Assembly (NCBI GenBank): GCA_029817715.1
Contig: JARUPY010000158.1
Coordinates: 1-64,000 of the forward strand
DNA: 64,000 nucleotides
DNA from: Melastoma dodecandrum
Lineage: Eukaryota > Streptophyta > Magnoliopsida > Myrtales > Melastomataceae
Reading direction: 5' to 3'
The notes under the pieces are model-generated. The model had not been told where the DNA came from. It worked only from the letters and a program-made list of their open reading frames with translations, and ran no database searches. A program made the position numbers and the translations under genes. Within the stretch, counting starts at the first letter, position 1, and the number at the start of each line of letters is the position of its first letter. Below are positions 42,453-54,379 of this stretch, in pieces.

Positions 42453-43088
42453 TCAGGGCGTCCCCTTTCTCGCGTGACATAATCACGTGTAATCGACCCC
42501 GTAGTACCAATATTATCCCGTTAGTAACATCGTTTGACTTTGAGAATATTACATTTTCGTGTTCACGTCGGATTTGACTTTGTCAACGTTTGACTCTGAA
42601 ATTTTTACCGGTCTTTTTGAGGCGACGTGATGAAGGAGGCCGATTTGGATATAACGGAGGACTACATAGTCTCTCCGTAAGAGATCCTACATGAAAAAGG
42701 GAGACAGAGAGGTCCTTCTTTAACCAAATCTTTTCATTTCAGACTTCAACCAAATCACGAACAAATATGCACACATTTTTTAGCCTATCGGATTAGCTGA
42801 AACAAGTGATCCTCGTACTTTTTCATGTCCAGCACAATAGCTCGAGTTTAGTAGGAAAATCCGAGACTCGCCGTTTAGTCCTCGAATTTTGGGGCGTTCT
42901 ACGTATTGATCATTGGGCGTGAAACGATGCTATTTTTTCACGGGTGAAAGTCCCGTGGGCGTGCCCTCGGGAAATTTCGGGGAGGAAGTCTCTCTAAAAA
43001 AGAAGACAAAGTTTCGCACCGAAAGCACTTTAATCCTTTTCTCTCCCTTTATTTTCCTCCACTCAATCAATATTCATAACCTTCTTTT
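42453..43088. repeat. Second inverted block, copy B
   Basis: It is the reverse complement of 19238-19875. Its right end stops about 20 bp before the TNL start, so it includes the immediate upstream region of that pseudogene. Its left end continues into the copy of the foldback end. Confidence 0.85.
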
Positions 43089-43110
43089 GTGAGCAGGTGG
43101 GAAAGTGAGA

Positions 43111-44104
43111 ATGAGCAGCTCAAAAATGGAGTTTGTACGGAGCGAGGGCAGGGAGCGAGATCGCCTCAACTCCAAGAGATCTGAGTATGATATCTTCCTG
43201 AGCTTCCGGGGACCCGATGCTCATTTCGGCATCGTCGACCACCTCTACGAGTGCATGACCGGGGCCGGTCTCAGTGTTTTCAAGGACGACGAGGAGATCC
43301 GTCGCGGCGAAGTAATTGGGGGTGAGCTCAAGCGAGGGATCGATGGCTCCAGGGTTTACGCCGTCGTCTTCTCCAGGAACTACACGTCCAGCGCGTGGTG
43401 CCTCAGGGAGTTCGACTTGATGGTGGATCTCTGCGGAGGTTCGAACATCGACGGGAAAATCATACTGCCGATTTTCTATGGGGCAGATCCGGCCGACGTA
43501 AAGCTGCGAACAGAGCTGTATCGGGAAGTTCTCGACGCGCACAAGGATCAAAACGGCCAGACGTCATTAAGAAGTGGGAGGAAGCGCTTAAGAAGGTCGG
43601 CGGGATCAGGGGATGGGATTCCAAAGCCATCCAGGGGTAACCACCAGAGCCTTGTTATTTTGCTCACTTTCTCTTTTGAATCATTTCTTTTCTTCTTTGG
43701 AAATAAATATTTAAAATACAGAACTTTTTTTCGAATTAAACGTATCGAAAATCCACGAGGAGGATGGTGATGACTACGTCGACTGAATTCTATGTAATTA
43801 CTCTATTTTCATTGTCGTGGTGCAAGGAAGGCAGATTCGTCCGATTAGCAGTTCAGGATATTGTTGTGAAACTGAGAATCAAGGATCAAAGTTTGCCTGA
43901 TCATCTTATAGGCATCGATGATCAAGTCTCCAACATGTTAAATCTGCTGGACTGTGACTCCTCGGGAGCAAGACTCGTGGTGCTTCATGGCATTGGGAGG
44001 AATTGGGAAGACGACCCTTGCTAGCGTCGTCTTCAATAAGGAGGGTCGTCATAAAGAAGGCCGTTGTTGGAAAGCCCAACATGAGGACGTTTGTTAATAT
44101 GTCA
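43111..44104 (+). pseudogene. TIR-NBS-LRR (TNL) resistance gene, truncated and frameshifted
   Basis: The ATG at 43111 starts a TIR domain: SEYDIFLSFRGPDAHFGIVD, VFKDDEEIRRGEVIGGEL, SRNYTSSAWCLREFDLMVD and ILPIFYGADPADVKL. A frame change near 43550 separates it from the continuation WEEALKKVGGIRGWD, which ends in a GT donor at about 43639. After an intron-like gap, 43835-44000 encodes LPDHLIGIDDQVSNMLNLL of the NB-ARC domain. An extra G just before the P-loop puts GGIGKTTLA out of frame (about 43995-44020). The gene is cut near 44104, where the inverted arm begins, so the rest of the NB-ARC and all LRRs are gone. Intact TNLs are intracellular immune receptors. Confidence 0.9.
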
Positions 44105-44917
44105 GGGACGACGATGTGTCGCATGAGGGAACCGGAATGAGAAAGCGGGTGAGGTGTGAGATTTAGAATGCAGAAGACGCATTAGAAAATATTAATTTTA
44201 ACCCCAAGTTAACAAGACCTCATGTTTTAAAACTTCAGCTAAATACGAAAATACTTTTACCCGAAAATCATGTCGTGAAATTTTTGATGAAACAAACATA
44301 GTCATGAATGATTAAGAGTGTCATGTGTATTTCTTTCATAGATATCAATATGCACACGGTTAAGAACACTTAGATTATCGTAAGTGCAAGTATATTTGAT
44401 CGAAAGCAAAAACTATATCTACTAATCTTCCTTTATTCCCACCTATCAGACAACCCTCACTTCAAACCACGTTTGTCGATCTTGTCCTTTTCTTTAGAAA
44501 TTGTGGATGAAATAAAAGTTCAGGTCTGAATCTTTCTTTTTTCATTTTAATATAAAATCCATGATACTACAAAATAGGGAATATTTTGACTTCTCTTAGC
44601 TTCACACATGTCAGTCAATCAATACTTCTATTAAGTATTATTTATATAAGGGGATGGTAGTCTTTATGAATTAGGATCCAATCCATTTCTTTAAAAATGG
44701 AGAGTATGAAATTACTTTATTACCTTTGATATATTAAGTACAATACATAAGTTATTGTTTATGGTTTAATATGGTATGATATTTAACTTTTAAGGTTTAA
44801 TATTTCTGATTTATAATTTATGATTTAATTTTTAAAATTTATGGTTTAACAATATCCGCATCGCCTTGATTTGTGTTTCCCCATATGTCATCTTCTTGGA
44901 AAGACACATCGCGCTTC

Positions 44918-45372
44918 CTAGTCGCCGCACGCCGTGCTTCTCCCTTTAAAGAATTTATCTTTATCAATAGGATCACTCGGTTTTGGGCTAGATATTGTCT
45001 TGAGGAAACCTTGCATCATTTCTCGTAATTCCGCGACGTCTCTTTGCACATCCTCGGAGTTCTTTTCCATGTTCCTACGTATATCTCTCATATTCCTTTC
45101 CATGTCTCTTTTCATATCTCCCACATTCCTTTCCATATTTCTTTCCGTATCTCTCATATTTCTCTTCGTATCACTAAATTCTTTATGAAATTCAATCATT
45201 GATATGCGCTAAGAAGGGATATGCGCAGCTGCAGGGAGGTGAGAAGTTGAATCTTGCTACCTTGAGCCGTATTTCCTTCAGATAGCACGCCCGTCAAACC
45301 CAAATCTTCCCCATCATTCAAGGAATTGTGGGGAGGATCTTGTTGCTGCAAGTTTCTCGTATTCCTTGGCAT
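44918..45372 (-). pseudogene. Truncated gag stub with coiled coil, arm B
   Basis: The ATG at 45372 begins MPRNTRN, as in gag of element 2. A later piece (44918-45199) begins MIEFHKEFSDTKRNM and is a coiled coil like arm A, but with one fewer 11-residue ERNVGDMKRDM unit. The frame breaks between the two pieces and ends without capsid or pol. Confidence 0.75.
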
Positions 45373-45387
45373 TTTAAATACTTAATT

Positions 45388-45411
45388 CTTCGACTCCCAC
45401 TGTGGTCGCCA
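45388..45411 (-). other. Primer-binding site, tRNA-Arg type (arm B)
   Basis: On the minus strand TGGCGACCACAGTGGGAG continues with TCGAAG, an extended match to the 3' end of what I recall as plant tRNA-Arg(TCG). It starts seven bases from the LTR end. Confidence 0.82.
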
Positions 45412-45418
45412 AAAACGT

Positions 45419-46238
45419 GTTCGTGTCGGAAACGAAGCACGTCGAAAATACTTTACATAAACATTTACAGGGGTTCGGATGTGGTCGTCAGTAACGAAGT
45501 GCAGATGAATTGTATTAACAGATGATGACAAATGATGTCTTACAATCAAATGAAAATGCTTACAGCCATGAAAAAAGTAAAAGAATTGAAAACTTGGATG
45601 GTGGAGTCCCGTAGACTTGCTGCTGACGCCGTAGACTCGTGGGCTGGAGTGGTGAAATCAGATCTCCAACGATGCATTAGATGAAATCAACTCTCGCCAA
45701 GGTCGGAGGACATAATGGTTTAGACATAGGCTGGGAACAGGATGCTGGAAAACGGAGCGCTAAAGGGCTGAGAACTGAGAGTTGTTCGATAAACAAAGCA
45801 TTTTTGCCTTAGATGAATATTTGTGTCGTTTAAAGAAAATCTTATTTTCCTTTATATTAAATATGATATCCTTATACGTTAGCCACATTTACCTTAGTTT
45901 TCTCCACCAGAATATCGTCTCAAATCATGGGGATGTAGTCTCTCTGAGTAATTTCCTAAAATATCGGACTCAAGATATTTTATGTTCTTCGTGGACTCTG
46001 ACCTGACGGTTTTGGCTTTATACACTTAGTACTTCCTTGGCGCGCTCGCATAACGGTGGACTTGTAAACACTCTTACAGACTTCTTGACTTATGGATTTC
46101 CCGTATAATGGGTCCAAAATTTCTGTCATTGTCTTGATAGACTTACTGTGCATTAGCGAAATGACTTTGCGAGTTTCTCGTAAAATAGACCAAGATTTAT
46201 GAATTTCTTATAATTAGGTCTAAGATTTCACGTCAACA
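45419..46238 (-). repeat. LTR of the second Tat-like family, arm B
   Basis: It runs from TGTTCGTGTCGG to CACGTCAACA on the plus strand, 820 bp with TGTT/AACA ends, and mirrors 14010-14814. No second LTR for this element is found, so it survives as one LTR plus a gag stub. Confidence 0.8.
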
Positions 46239-47106
46239 AGATGCTTCTGTTTTGTGTCCGCAACTGTTCCTTTCCACATTATTTTGCGGCTACTGCCCAT
46301 TTTGTATATTTTTAAATTGTCAACTGCACGAATGCTTTGGCAGGAATTCCATTGGGAGTTCGTTGGTGAGTTTTGATGCTGAAGTCTCGCCGAGTTCCAT
46401 CATTTTCCTTGACTTGAATTCGTAAGGTGAGGAGGGGCGTGGTGAGGCAATGGGAAGATTACTGGAATTATTGAAATGTGTTGCTCGAGCTGTTTATATG
46501 TATCTTTTTATCTTCTCTTTTTGTGATTGAGCGCGGTTTATGCTCTCAGATTTAGGTTCAAGGCTTTGCACAGGGGGGAATACTAGTGGTCACAAAGGGT
46601 ACCGGGATTTTTAGAGTGGGGTTGCTTACTGCTTTAGATAAAATTAAACTAGGGATTCCCTTGTTGTTTGTAGTTTTGGCACTGATAGTGCAATAATTTT
46701 CGAGGCAAACTACTGTTTTGTTGAATTATGTGTCCAGAAATTGGCTACGTTTTCCTCGTTTGCTGGTTTCTGTTGATTATTGCTTCTTCTTTCTCTACGT
46801 AAGATGATCTTGAGGGATTATTATTGAAAATGGCTGGTATTCGAGTAAAAAAACTATTTCAATGGCATCATGATTTGTTTCGCATCAACAATTGACCTGT
46901 TGGTACTTGAACTTTGTCTAGTAGCAGGCGACTATTGTTGTTGTGTTGGAGTTTTCATTCTTTCATTGGCATATGTAGGCATCTAGTCCACTACAAGCTT
47001 TGGAGATTAGGTAACCATTGACAAGCATGATGCTTGCTAGACGATTCATAAATATTTGTTATATCCCTTGCCTTTGGTTAGATTTTTGCGCTCCAATATC
47101 AATTGA

Positions 47107-47862
47107 TAAACTTCCTTTGAACCAGACAAAAGCTTTTCATAGGTTTGCTTCCAAAAAATGTCACTGAGGATGAGATTTCCGAGGTGTTTTCAGAATACGG
47201 AAACATAAAGGATTTGCACATATTAAGAGGGTCTCAAAAAAACTAGCAAAGGTTATCATGCTCGTGAATTTAAGTTTTTTAAGGATGTCTTTTTCTTGAT
47301 AATTGGTTGAAATGCCATCCAGGTTGTGCTTTCATTAAGTACGAGACAAAGGTACAAGCACTTTCAGCTCTAGAATCCCTCAATGGAAAGCATAAAACGG
47401 AGGTTTGTCTCTCTTATGTTTGTCCAGAATCCTTCAATGGACCAGCATTGCCATCATGTGGTTGGTGCATAAAATGGGAAATAATTTTGAATCGTTGAGT
47501 GAAAGATGACTGTTTTAAGCAAGTGGCTTTCATGAACATTAATGGTGCTCCGGAAGCAGTGGATTTGTTTGGAATTTGACTTGCCATTTCCCCTTGGGAA
47601 TGGAGGTCAACTTGCATTTGACAAATATTCCGATATCCATTGGCCTGTTATCGCCTTTTCAGGGCTCAAGCGTGCCTTTCGTTGTCAAATGGGCAGATAC
47701 AGAGAAAGAACGTCACGCTCGTAGAGCTCAGAAATCTCACTTTCAGAACCTGATTCACGACATCCATCTATACCATACCAAATGCTGATTCACGACATCC
47801 ATCTGTATTTTGGGCATTGCCTATGGGTTATATGTCTCCTTATAATGGATATGGATAGCAGG
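47107..47862 (+). pseudogene. RRM RNA-binding protein relic (BRN1/CELF-like), arm B
   Basis: Exon-like pieces are about 47107-47245 (GLLPKNVTEDEISEVFSEYG-type sequence), 47321-47403 (GCAFIKYETKVQALSALES), 47657-47765 (VVKWADTEKERHARRAQKS) and 47815-47862 (PMGYMSPYNGYG followed by a stop). The order and the linker after the RRM fit Bruno-like RNA-binding proteins. Missing N-terminal exons, in-frame stops and frame changes make it a pseudogene. Confidence 0.78.
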
Positions 47863-48465
47863 TGTGTTCTATTTTCACTTGAGATTATATATTGGTACTG
47901 TGTTCCTTAGAATGGAAATGTGGATTCATGTTTTCTCTCAGATGGTTGCTCTGTGGATGGTTTTTCCTTCCGCATTTCTTATTGTCCTTGAAGGCTTCTG
48001 GAAACTACTACCTTTCCCAGTGAATGTAGTTCTGCCTGTCATATGTATCCATGTGAATATTCTTCAGGCTTCCATCTTTCTGAGTTCCCTTATCTTCTTG
48101 GGCCGTTTCCGCCATAAGGTGTTTTAGTTCAACTGAGGTATAATTATGGAAGGCTGCATTCGGTGTCGAAGAAACTACAATGATAAAATAGGGGCTATGA
48201 TTGAATTTTTTTTAATTGAATATTGTTTTTCTATAATTCATCTTTTTGATAGTTTCTGTAATCTGGGTTACCTTGAATGATAGTTATTACATTCTTGATG
48301 TCGAATTCCATAGGGTCCAGGGACATAAGGGCTCATGCTATGCAGAATCAGTACCACAACTTGATTTCTCCCATCAACCAACACACGACATAAATCCTAA
48401 GGGGGCTAACACATGTGAGCAAACATAACCAATTATCGAGATAATAGGGAACGAGGAAGGGCGGT

Positions 48466-49958
48466 GACTGCGGGCTTACGCATTTGGACCCGCAGCTCGT
48501 TACAGGTAAATTTAAAAGGGAGACCCGCACCTCCCCTTTGTACCTTAGATGAAGGTTGGGGCCTCTTTATCATCTTGACATCGCGGTTTTTACACGCGAA
48601 AAGATTCAAGATGTTTGATACACGCGCATTCGAGTAAGTCTTTGAAAATTTGTCATCGATCTTCTGAAGTTGCATGCTCAGTGTACATGCGAAGATAAAA
48701 TACAAGTGTTCTTAGTATTGTTAAATTTGAATGAAATTCAATCAAATTGAGTAAAGTAAGGCATGTATTACCGTTTGATCGAAGATGCTCAATTAATATA
48801 TATTGTCGAAAATATTCGAGAACTTTCACCGTGTTTTACATGCGAAACAAAGGAAGATGGATGTTAATAATGCATAACAAAATCAAATATTAATTCACGG
48901 GAACATAAATGAATTCAAACGAAATAAAATCCTTTGAACTTGATAAAAATTCCAAATATTTAACAATAACAACGAACCTAAAAGATAGAGATATAGTCTT
49001 ATTAGTGAATTATTTTACTATTGTTAAAACCTTGAAATCAGAAAGTGAACGATTATTATTTTAAGAAAATAATGTGATCAAATGGAGTTTATTAAAGAAA
49101 ATGAGTTTTTAACCTTTTCTTTGGGTATTTAACCTGACAGTTGCAGCTGGGTACAGGCATCCCGCTCCCCGAAGCTGCCGTTGATCAAATGGGAAGAAGG
49201 AATCCAGGTAGCCGAGTCGTTGCTGGAAAACTGCTCAGCAACAGTTGGTCAAGTGGGAAAACTCCCGAGGACGCCGAGATGTCGCCACTGAAGATAAAGA
49301 CTTCCAAGGCCGCCGAGATGTCGCTGAAGAGGAAAACTTCCAAGGCCGCCGTGGTCGAATCCGTTCAGATCAGCACGGGGGATAGGCTGGATTTGGAGCA
49401 TTCGAAAGACCTAGGTCCGCTACTGTAGATTTTAGGGACGCCGGAGAACGCGAGTAGCCATTGCTAGATCTGAGGACGCCGGGGGATGGGTTCGCTACAG
49501 CCGGGTCCAGGAACGTCGGAAGGAAAAGGGGTCCACCGCTACCCGGCCTGGGAACGTCGGGGAGGAGGGTTACTGGTTTGCCGCCGGTTGCTGGACCGGT
49601 TCTGAAAACGACGGCGAGGACGGGTTGCCGCCGTGCTGCCGAAGGAGCGCCGGAGGGAACAGGGGTCCGTCGCTGCCGAATCTGAGGACCTTGGGAGGAC
49701 GGATTGCCGCCGCTGCAAGTTCTGGAGACGCCCGGGGGACTGAGATGAGAGGTGATAGGGGAGCCGTTGCCGTCGACCGGACCTGAGGTGGTTCACGAGA
49801 GAGAGAGGTGGGGTTTGCCGCTGGACATCCAGGAAGAGGCGGTCGTGGTCGGACTTGGGACGTCAATGGGAGGCTGGTTGTTGCCGCTGGCTTCGGGATG
49901 GTCGGGGGAGCTGAGATGGGGAGGTGACAGGGGAACAGCTTCGGAGGTCGTCTGGTCG
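48466..49958. other. Intergenic DNA left of element 2
   Basis: 48466-49140 is AT-rich with no gene. 49141-49958 becomes GC-rich with repeated CCGCCG and GGAC motifs, and a short duplicated AAGACTTCCAAGGCCGCCGA-type unit near 49290-49350. Frames here show no known domain. The GC-rich part continues on the other side of element 2 (62759 onward). Confidence 0.5.
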
Positions 49959-49963
49959 CCGCC
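49959..49963. repeat. Target duplication of element 2, left (CCGCC)
   Basis: It is identical to 62754-62758. Five bp is the usual duplication length for Ty3/gypsy integrase. Confidence 0.85.
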
Positions 49964-50931
49964 TGTTCGCGTATAGAACGGATCACGTCGGAAATATTTG
50001 GCAAAGGACTCACAGGAATTGGATTGTGGTCGCCAGTAAGAAGATGCATAATTTTATTCAAACAGAATGCAAGTCTTACAATCTTGACGAATTAAGAACA
50101 GGGGCTTACAGCCATAAAAAACGAAAAGGGAGCAAGTGGTGACAACGATGTGGAATCCTGTGACGGCGGAGAACTTGTGACGAAGACCTTGGAAGCTCGC
50201 TCCGTCGGTGGCGGTCGCTGGCGGGAGGCTGTGACGAAGGCCCTACGAGCTCACTCCGTCGGTGGTGTCGTTGGCGGGGGGTTGACGGCAAAGGCCCTAC
50301 GAGCTCACTCTGTCGGTGGAAGGGGAGTTGACCTATAAACCGGGTCAAGGTATCTAATTCCTAAGGTTGACGAACAAACTTCAGAGCTTTGGCTGTGTAT
50401 GGTCGTGTCTTGTCTTGAAAAATTCCTCTGCTATTTATAGAGGACTTGTACGTGTTTAACACGTAACGGATAGATCGTGTTATAGGTTGTGATCCCTAAT
50501 ATCGTGGGAGTGTCTCAACAACCTCCTTGATATATGGGATCACGTTCCTGGATATTAGGATCAGTTACGATCCTTAACAAACGTGATTGAAAATGAATAA
50601 ATTTATTCCAACCTTGTCGACTTGACTGATCTGTACGGACTACGACCGACTTGGTCGACTTATCCAGAATTCCGTCGACTTGACCCTACTAGTAGACTTA
50701 GCTACTGTTGAGTCATCTTGGTTGACTTTGATTACCATATTCCTTCGTTATGAGTCGACCTAGTCGACTTCGTCATAAGTCGACCTAGTCGACTTCGTCA
50801 TGGGTCGACCTAATCGACTTCGTAGTAAGTCGGCCTAGACGACTATATCCTGAGTCGACTTGGAGTGTGACTTGAGTGATTACTGGGTTTCTATTCTAAA
50901 CCCAGGCCCGAAATTATTTGCCATGTCAACA
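49964..50931 (-). repeat. 3' LTR of element 2
   Basis: 968 bp, TGTTCGCG to GTCAACA on the plus strand. It contains the TATA motif at 50431-50440, the R/U5 repeat array and a U3 array of TCGACCTAGTCGACTTCGTC-type units. Confidence 0.95.
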
Positions 50932-50946
50932 TAAGCCCCCCTTTTA
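50932..50946 (-). other. Polypurine tract of element 2
   Basis: The minus strand reads TAAAAGGGGGGCTTA directly before the 3' LTR, the expected place and composition for the plus-strand primer of reverse transcription. Confidence 0.8.
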
Positions 50947-51127
50947 TGCTGGGTTGGCTATGCCGACTCAGCAGAAATCATACCCTATATAAAGGAGTGT
51001 CATCATCTTTTTCCCGCACTTTTCTTCCTTGCTCAACACTTCTCCATCTTCTCCAAGAAAACAGAAACCCTCGTTTCCCAGAAAACCCTTCGTCTCCCTT
51101 GCCAAAACTCATTCGATCCTCAAAAAG

Positions 51128-54100
51128 ATGTCAACTTTTAAGTCTTTTGAGTTCCATAATCTGCGCGCGGGGCCACCCGGACCCATTCCGGTCGTAGAGG
51201 ATCAGGGGTCGGGCGTCACTCTTGGACCTATCTTGCCAGAGCATCTTTTCCCGAAGACGGTGCCGCTCAACTATCTCATCACTGAGAAGCCTATCCCGAT
51301 TTGTCATCCCAACTTCATCGATCCCCTCAACTGGGAAGGTCAGGGATCTTTCCTGTGTTTTCCATCTGCATCTAAGTCTGAGATGGTAGACTGGCTTGAG
51401 ATGTGGGAGGAGCACTTTACATAGAGATTTAGGAACCAGAGGATTTTGAGATTCTTTAGGATGTCAGTAGCAAATAAGAACTGTGATCCCAGGGTTTGTT
51501 CGGCCATGCTGCCTTTCTAGAATTCTGTCGTGAACTGCTTCTATTTTCCAGAAGGCCCTATGTCAATTACATTGGCAGATGTGTAGATTTTGACCAAGTG
51601 CAAAATCAATGGTCGCCCTGTTCGACAGTACTCCTAGGCAGGCGATATCAATCCCAAGGGCGCCCTTCAGTACATGGAGGTGGTGAATAGGCATCTGAAG
51701 ATGGCCTCAGCAGGTAAAAGGTCAGATGAGAGGTTGTCGACTGAAAGTTTTGGTGCCCAGGAAGAGGTCGAGTTCCTCAGCACTTGGTTGAGCAAATTCG
51801 TCTATTGCTTCCCTGGGGAGAAAGTTAGCCACACTTCTTATGCGGTGGCCAATTTTCTGAGGGAGACCGATGAAGAAATCTCCTGGGGTCCCTTCATTTT
51901 GGGTCTTCTTTATCACGATCTGGACAGAGCGACGTCTCAAATCAAGCCATTTCCAAGACATCCAGCAGGAGGGTTGCTCTGGCTAGTTCATCTTTGGTCA
52001 GCCATGTGGATGCCGGGATTGACTGGGTTCAAGGTCCCTTCTTCGCCCCCTGAAGCCGTCTATTATGGGGAGAGCATCCTAAATCAGTGCTGCCAGCGTA
52101 AGGATCAATGGCTTATGACATCGATCACTGGCCATCTAAAGCACATAGTCGACTTCGGCAGGGTAGATCGACGCGACTGGGCACCCTTTCCAAGCGGCAA
52201 GACACTTACTCAGAAAATCAATCCTCAAACTGCTCGTGGCTTCTGGAATGGAGTATTGACCAGTAGAGATCTGCCAGTTATTTTCGATGGCTGCCTGACC
52301 TTTGAAGTCTATAACCCTCAACTGTGTGCAAGGCAGTTTGGGTTTATCCAAAGTGTAGCAGTTCCACTCGCTGACCCTGCCGGCGGCTTATATGGGGACA
52401 GGATGAGGAAGATTGTGTGCAAGTCGATCGACTCGAAGTTCCTCGACTTGCTCAATCACAAGGCGCAGCTCTCCCAGATGGAATTCCCATCTAATACTTC
52501 TTCCTGTTTCGCCACACAGTTCTTCACCGTGCTGTGGTCGACCACGTACGAAGAGCTGCGGGCCTTGATGCATTTCTTGGAGGTCTCCAAGGAACCTGAT
52601 TTTTACACCGATGACACGCATATTAAAGCAAGAGGTAAGGACTTAGCTTTGTTTTAAGAGTATTGGGTTCTTAACACTAATCGTAAGTTTTTCTCCTCTT
52701 TCAGGATCATTGCTTCCTCGGGGCTCTGGAAAACCCAAGCCTAAAGCCCCCCTTGCCCCTGCTCCTTCTAAACTCAAGTCGACCAGCAAGGGGAAGGCTA
52801 AAGTTGCGAGCCCCAGGGAAGTAGCCAAAGGTGATCCCTCTAAGGCTCGATCTAAAAGCGCACCAAAGCGCAAGGCGGCCGAGAAAGAGGAAGAAGATCT
52901 TGAAGAGGTGCCTCTGTCTCAGAGGAAGAGACTGGTGAAGGCGTTGACTCCAGCGGCGACTTCCTCTCCTAGGTCGCCAGTTATTGCAGCGGCGACCCCA
53001 TCCAGGTCGCCAGCTGCTGCAGCGGCGACCTCATCTACCAAGGCACCAGCTGCGGTGCCAGCGTCTTCAGCTGCAGTCGACGCTCCACAAAGGCCGACCG
53101 CAGAGGTATGACTCTGATGACTCCAGTTTTTGTTTTGAGTTTTCATATCTAACCCATACTATATTGTCTAGGGAGAGGCTTCAGATGAGGATGACGACCA
53201 GCTTATCTCCCATGCCTTAGACAAAAGTTCAAAGGCTTCAGTCGCCAAGGTGAGTTTAATTCTAAGCTGGTGTATCATTACTTTAGTTCATATATGAACT
53301 TTCGGTTCTGCATCATACTCTGTTTCAGGAACGGCACATCCCTGAGGCCTTGGTTCAAGAAGAACAGGCTGCTCTGGATGTCGCGATCCTGGTCGACCCA
53401 CCGACTCGGTCGACTCGTGAGGAGGAAAACCAAGCTATTCCTTCTCCTCCAGTCCAAACTCCTACACCAGCAATGGTATGTGTTCTTGTTTTAAACAGAA
53501 CATAGTATTATCATTGCGATTTTAACTGGGGTACTTGTATCCTTCCTTATAGGCTCGTCCGAAGAGGGTGAAGGTGCCTGCTGGCCGACAAAAGATTCCT
53601 ACTCCCCCTTCTTCTTCGGACGAGAGCTCTGAGGATATATTGCCTCTTATTCTTCAGGATCCTGCTGCAGCGACTTCTAGGTCAGCCAAAGACCCGTGGG
53701 AGAAGCTTCACGAGGACATCGAAGAACTTTGCCAACTTCTGCTCATCGACCCCTTAAGCGTCGACGAATTTAGGAGGATGCAGAAGCTGTTGAAGAGAAT
53801 CGAGGCATCCCCTCGGGTCACGGACGAAATATTGGGGGCCTGCAAGAGCTTCAGGTCGACGTACTGGACCCGCTTGAGGGATTACAACGTCGACCTGCTC
53901 ACCTTGGAATCGACTGACTCGAAGATTCAGTCGATTAATAAAGCTCGAGGGCAGGCCTCTAAAGCTGCGCAGGACGCCCGCCAACGTTTGGTCGACGTGC
54001 AAGAGAAACTGACCGAGGCAGAGAGACAAATAGAGTTCTATACGAACCTCAAAAATGACCTGACTCGGCAGCTCGCGTCGATCAATACCCAAGAAATCGA

Positions 54101-54248
54101 GGAGCTGGAGGCCAATGCTGAGAAGGATAGAGAAAAGGTCGTCGACCTTTATGCCCAGCGAAACAAGGTGAACGCGAAGCGACGATCTCGTGAATCCCTT
54201 GTCCTCGATTTCAAAGAAGTTGGCGGGTTATGGAAATTAGATTTGTAA
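51128..54248 (+). pseudogene. Antisense PMD plus coiled-coil gene of element 2
   Basis: The ATG at 51128 begins MSTFKSFEFHN. Stops near 51423, 51518, 51585 and 51640 break the first part. From about 51674 the PMD-like region is open: FLSTWLSKFVYCFPGEKV, SWGPFILGLLYHDLDRATSQ and LWLVHLWSAMWMPGL. Intron 1 is 52635-52704 with GT and AG ends, and later introns match those of element 1; the second donor here is the normal GTATGA at about 53107. The last part (to 54248) is a coiled coil highly similar to element 1, with a short different C-terminus. An AATAAA signal at 54287-54292 follows. The stop is 131 bp from the convergent pol stop. The role is unknown; conservation of splice sites in both copies argues that it was once expressed. 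Confidence 0.72.
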
Positions 54249-54286
54249 TCAAAGAACAATGCAATTCCATTGTTTTTGTTTTACTC

Positions 54287-54292
54287 AATAAA
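54287..54292 (+). terminator. Likely polyadenylation signal of the antisense gene
   Basis: AATAAA lies 39 bp after the stop codon of the antisense gene, in the gap between it and the convergent pol gene. Confidence 0.5.
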
Positions 54293-54379
54293 TCAAGTGC
54301 ATTGTGTCTCAAATGAATTTCTGCCCACTACGCACAATTCATTCTTCCAGACAGCGTTACTGAAGCCTAGCGCGATTTC

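Larger units (their letters stand above)
44105..48465. repeat. Inverted duplication arm B
   Basis: It is the reverse complement of arm A (11916-16235), with scattered substitutions and indels. It preserves the site where element 1 later inserted into arm A. Beyond 48465 its continuation has no partner in the window; the partner should lie left of element 1. Confidence 0.9.
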
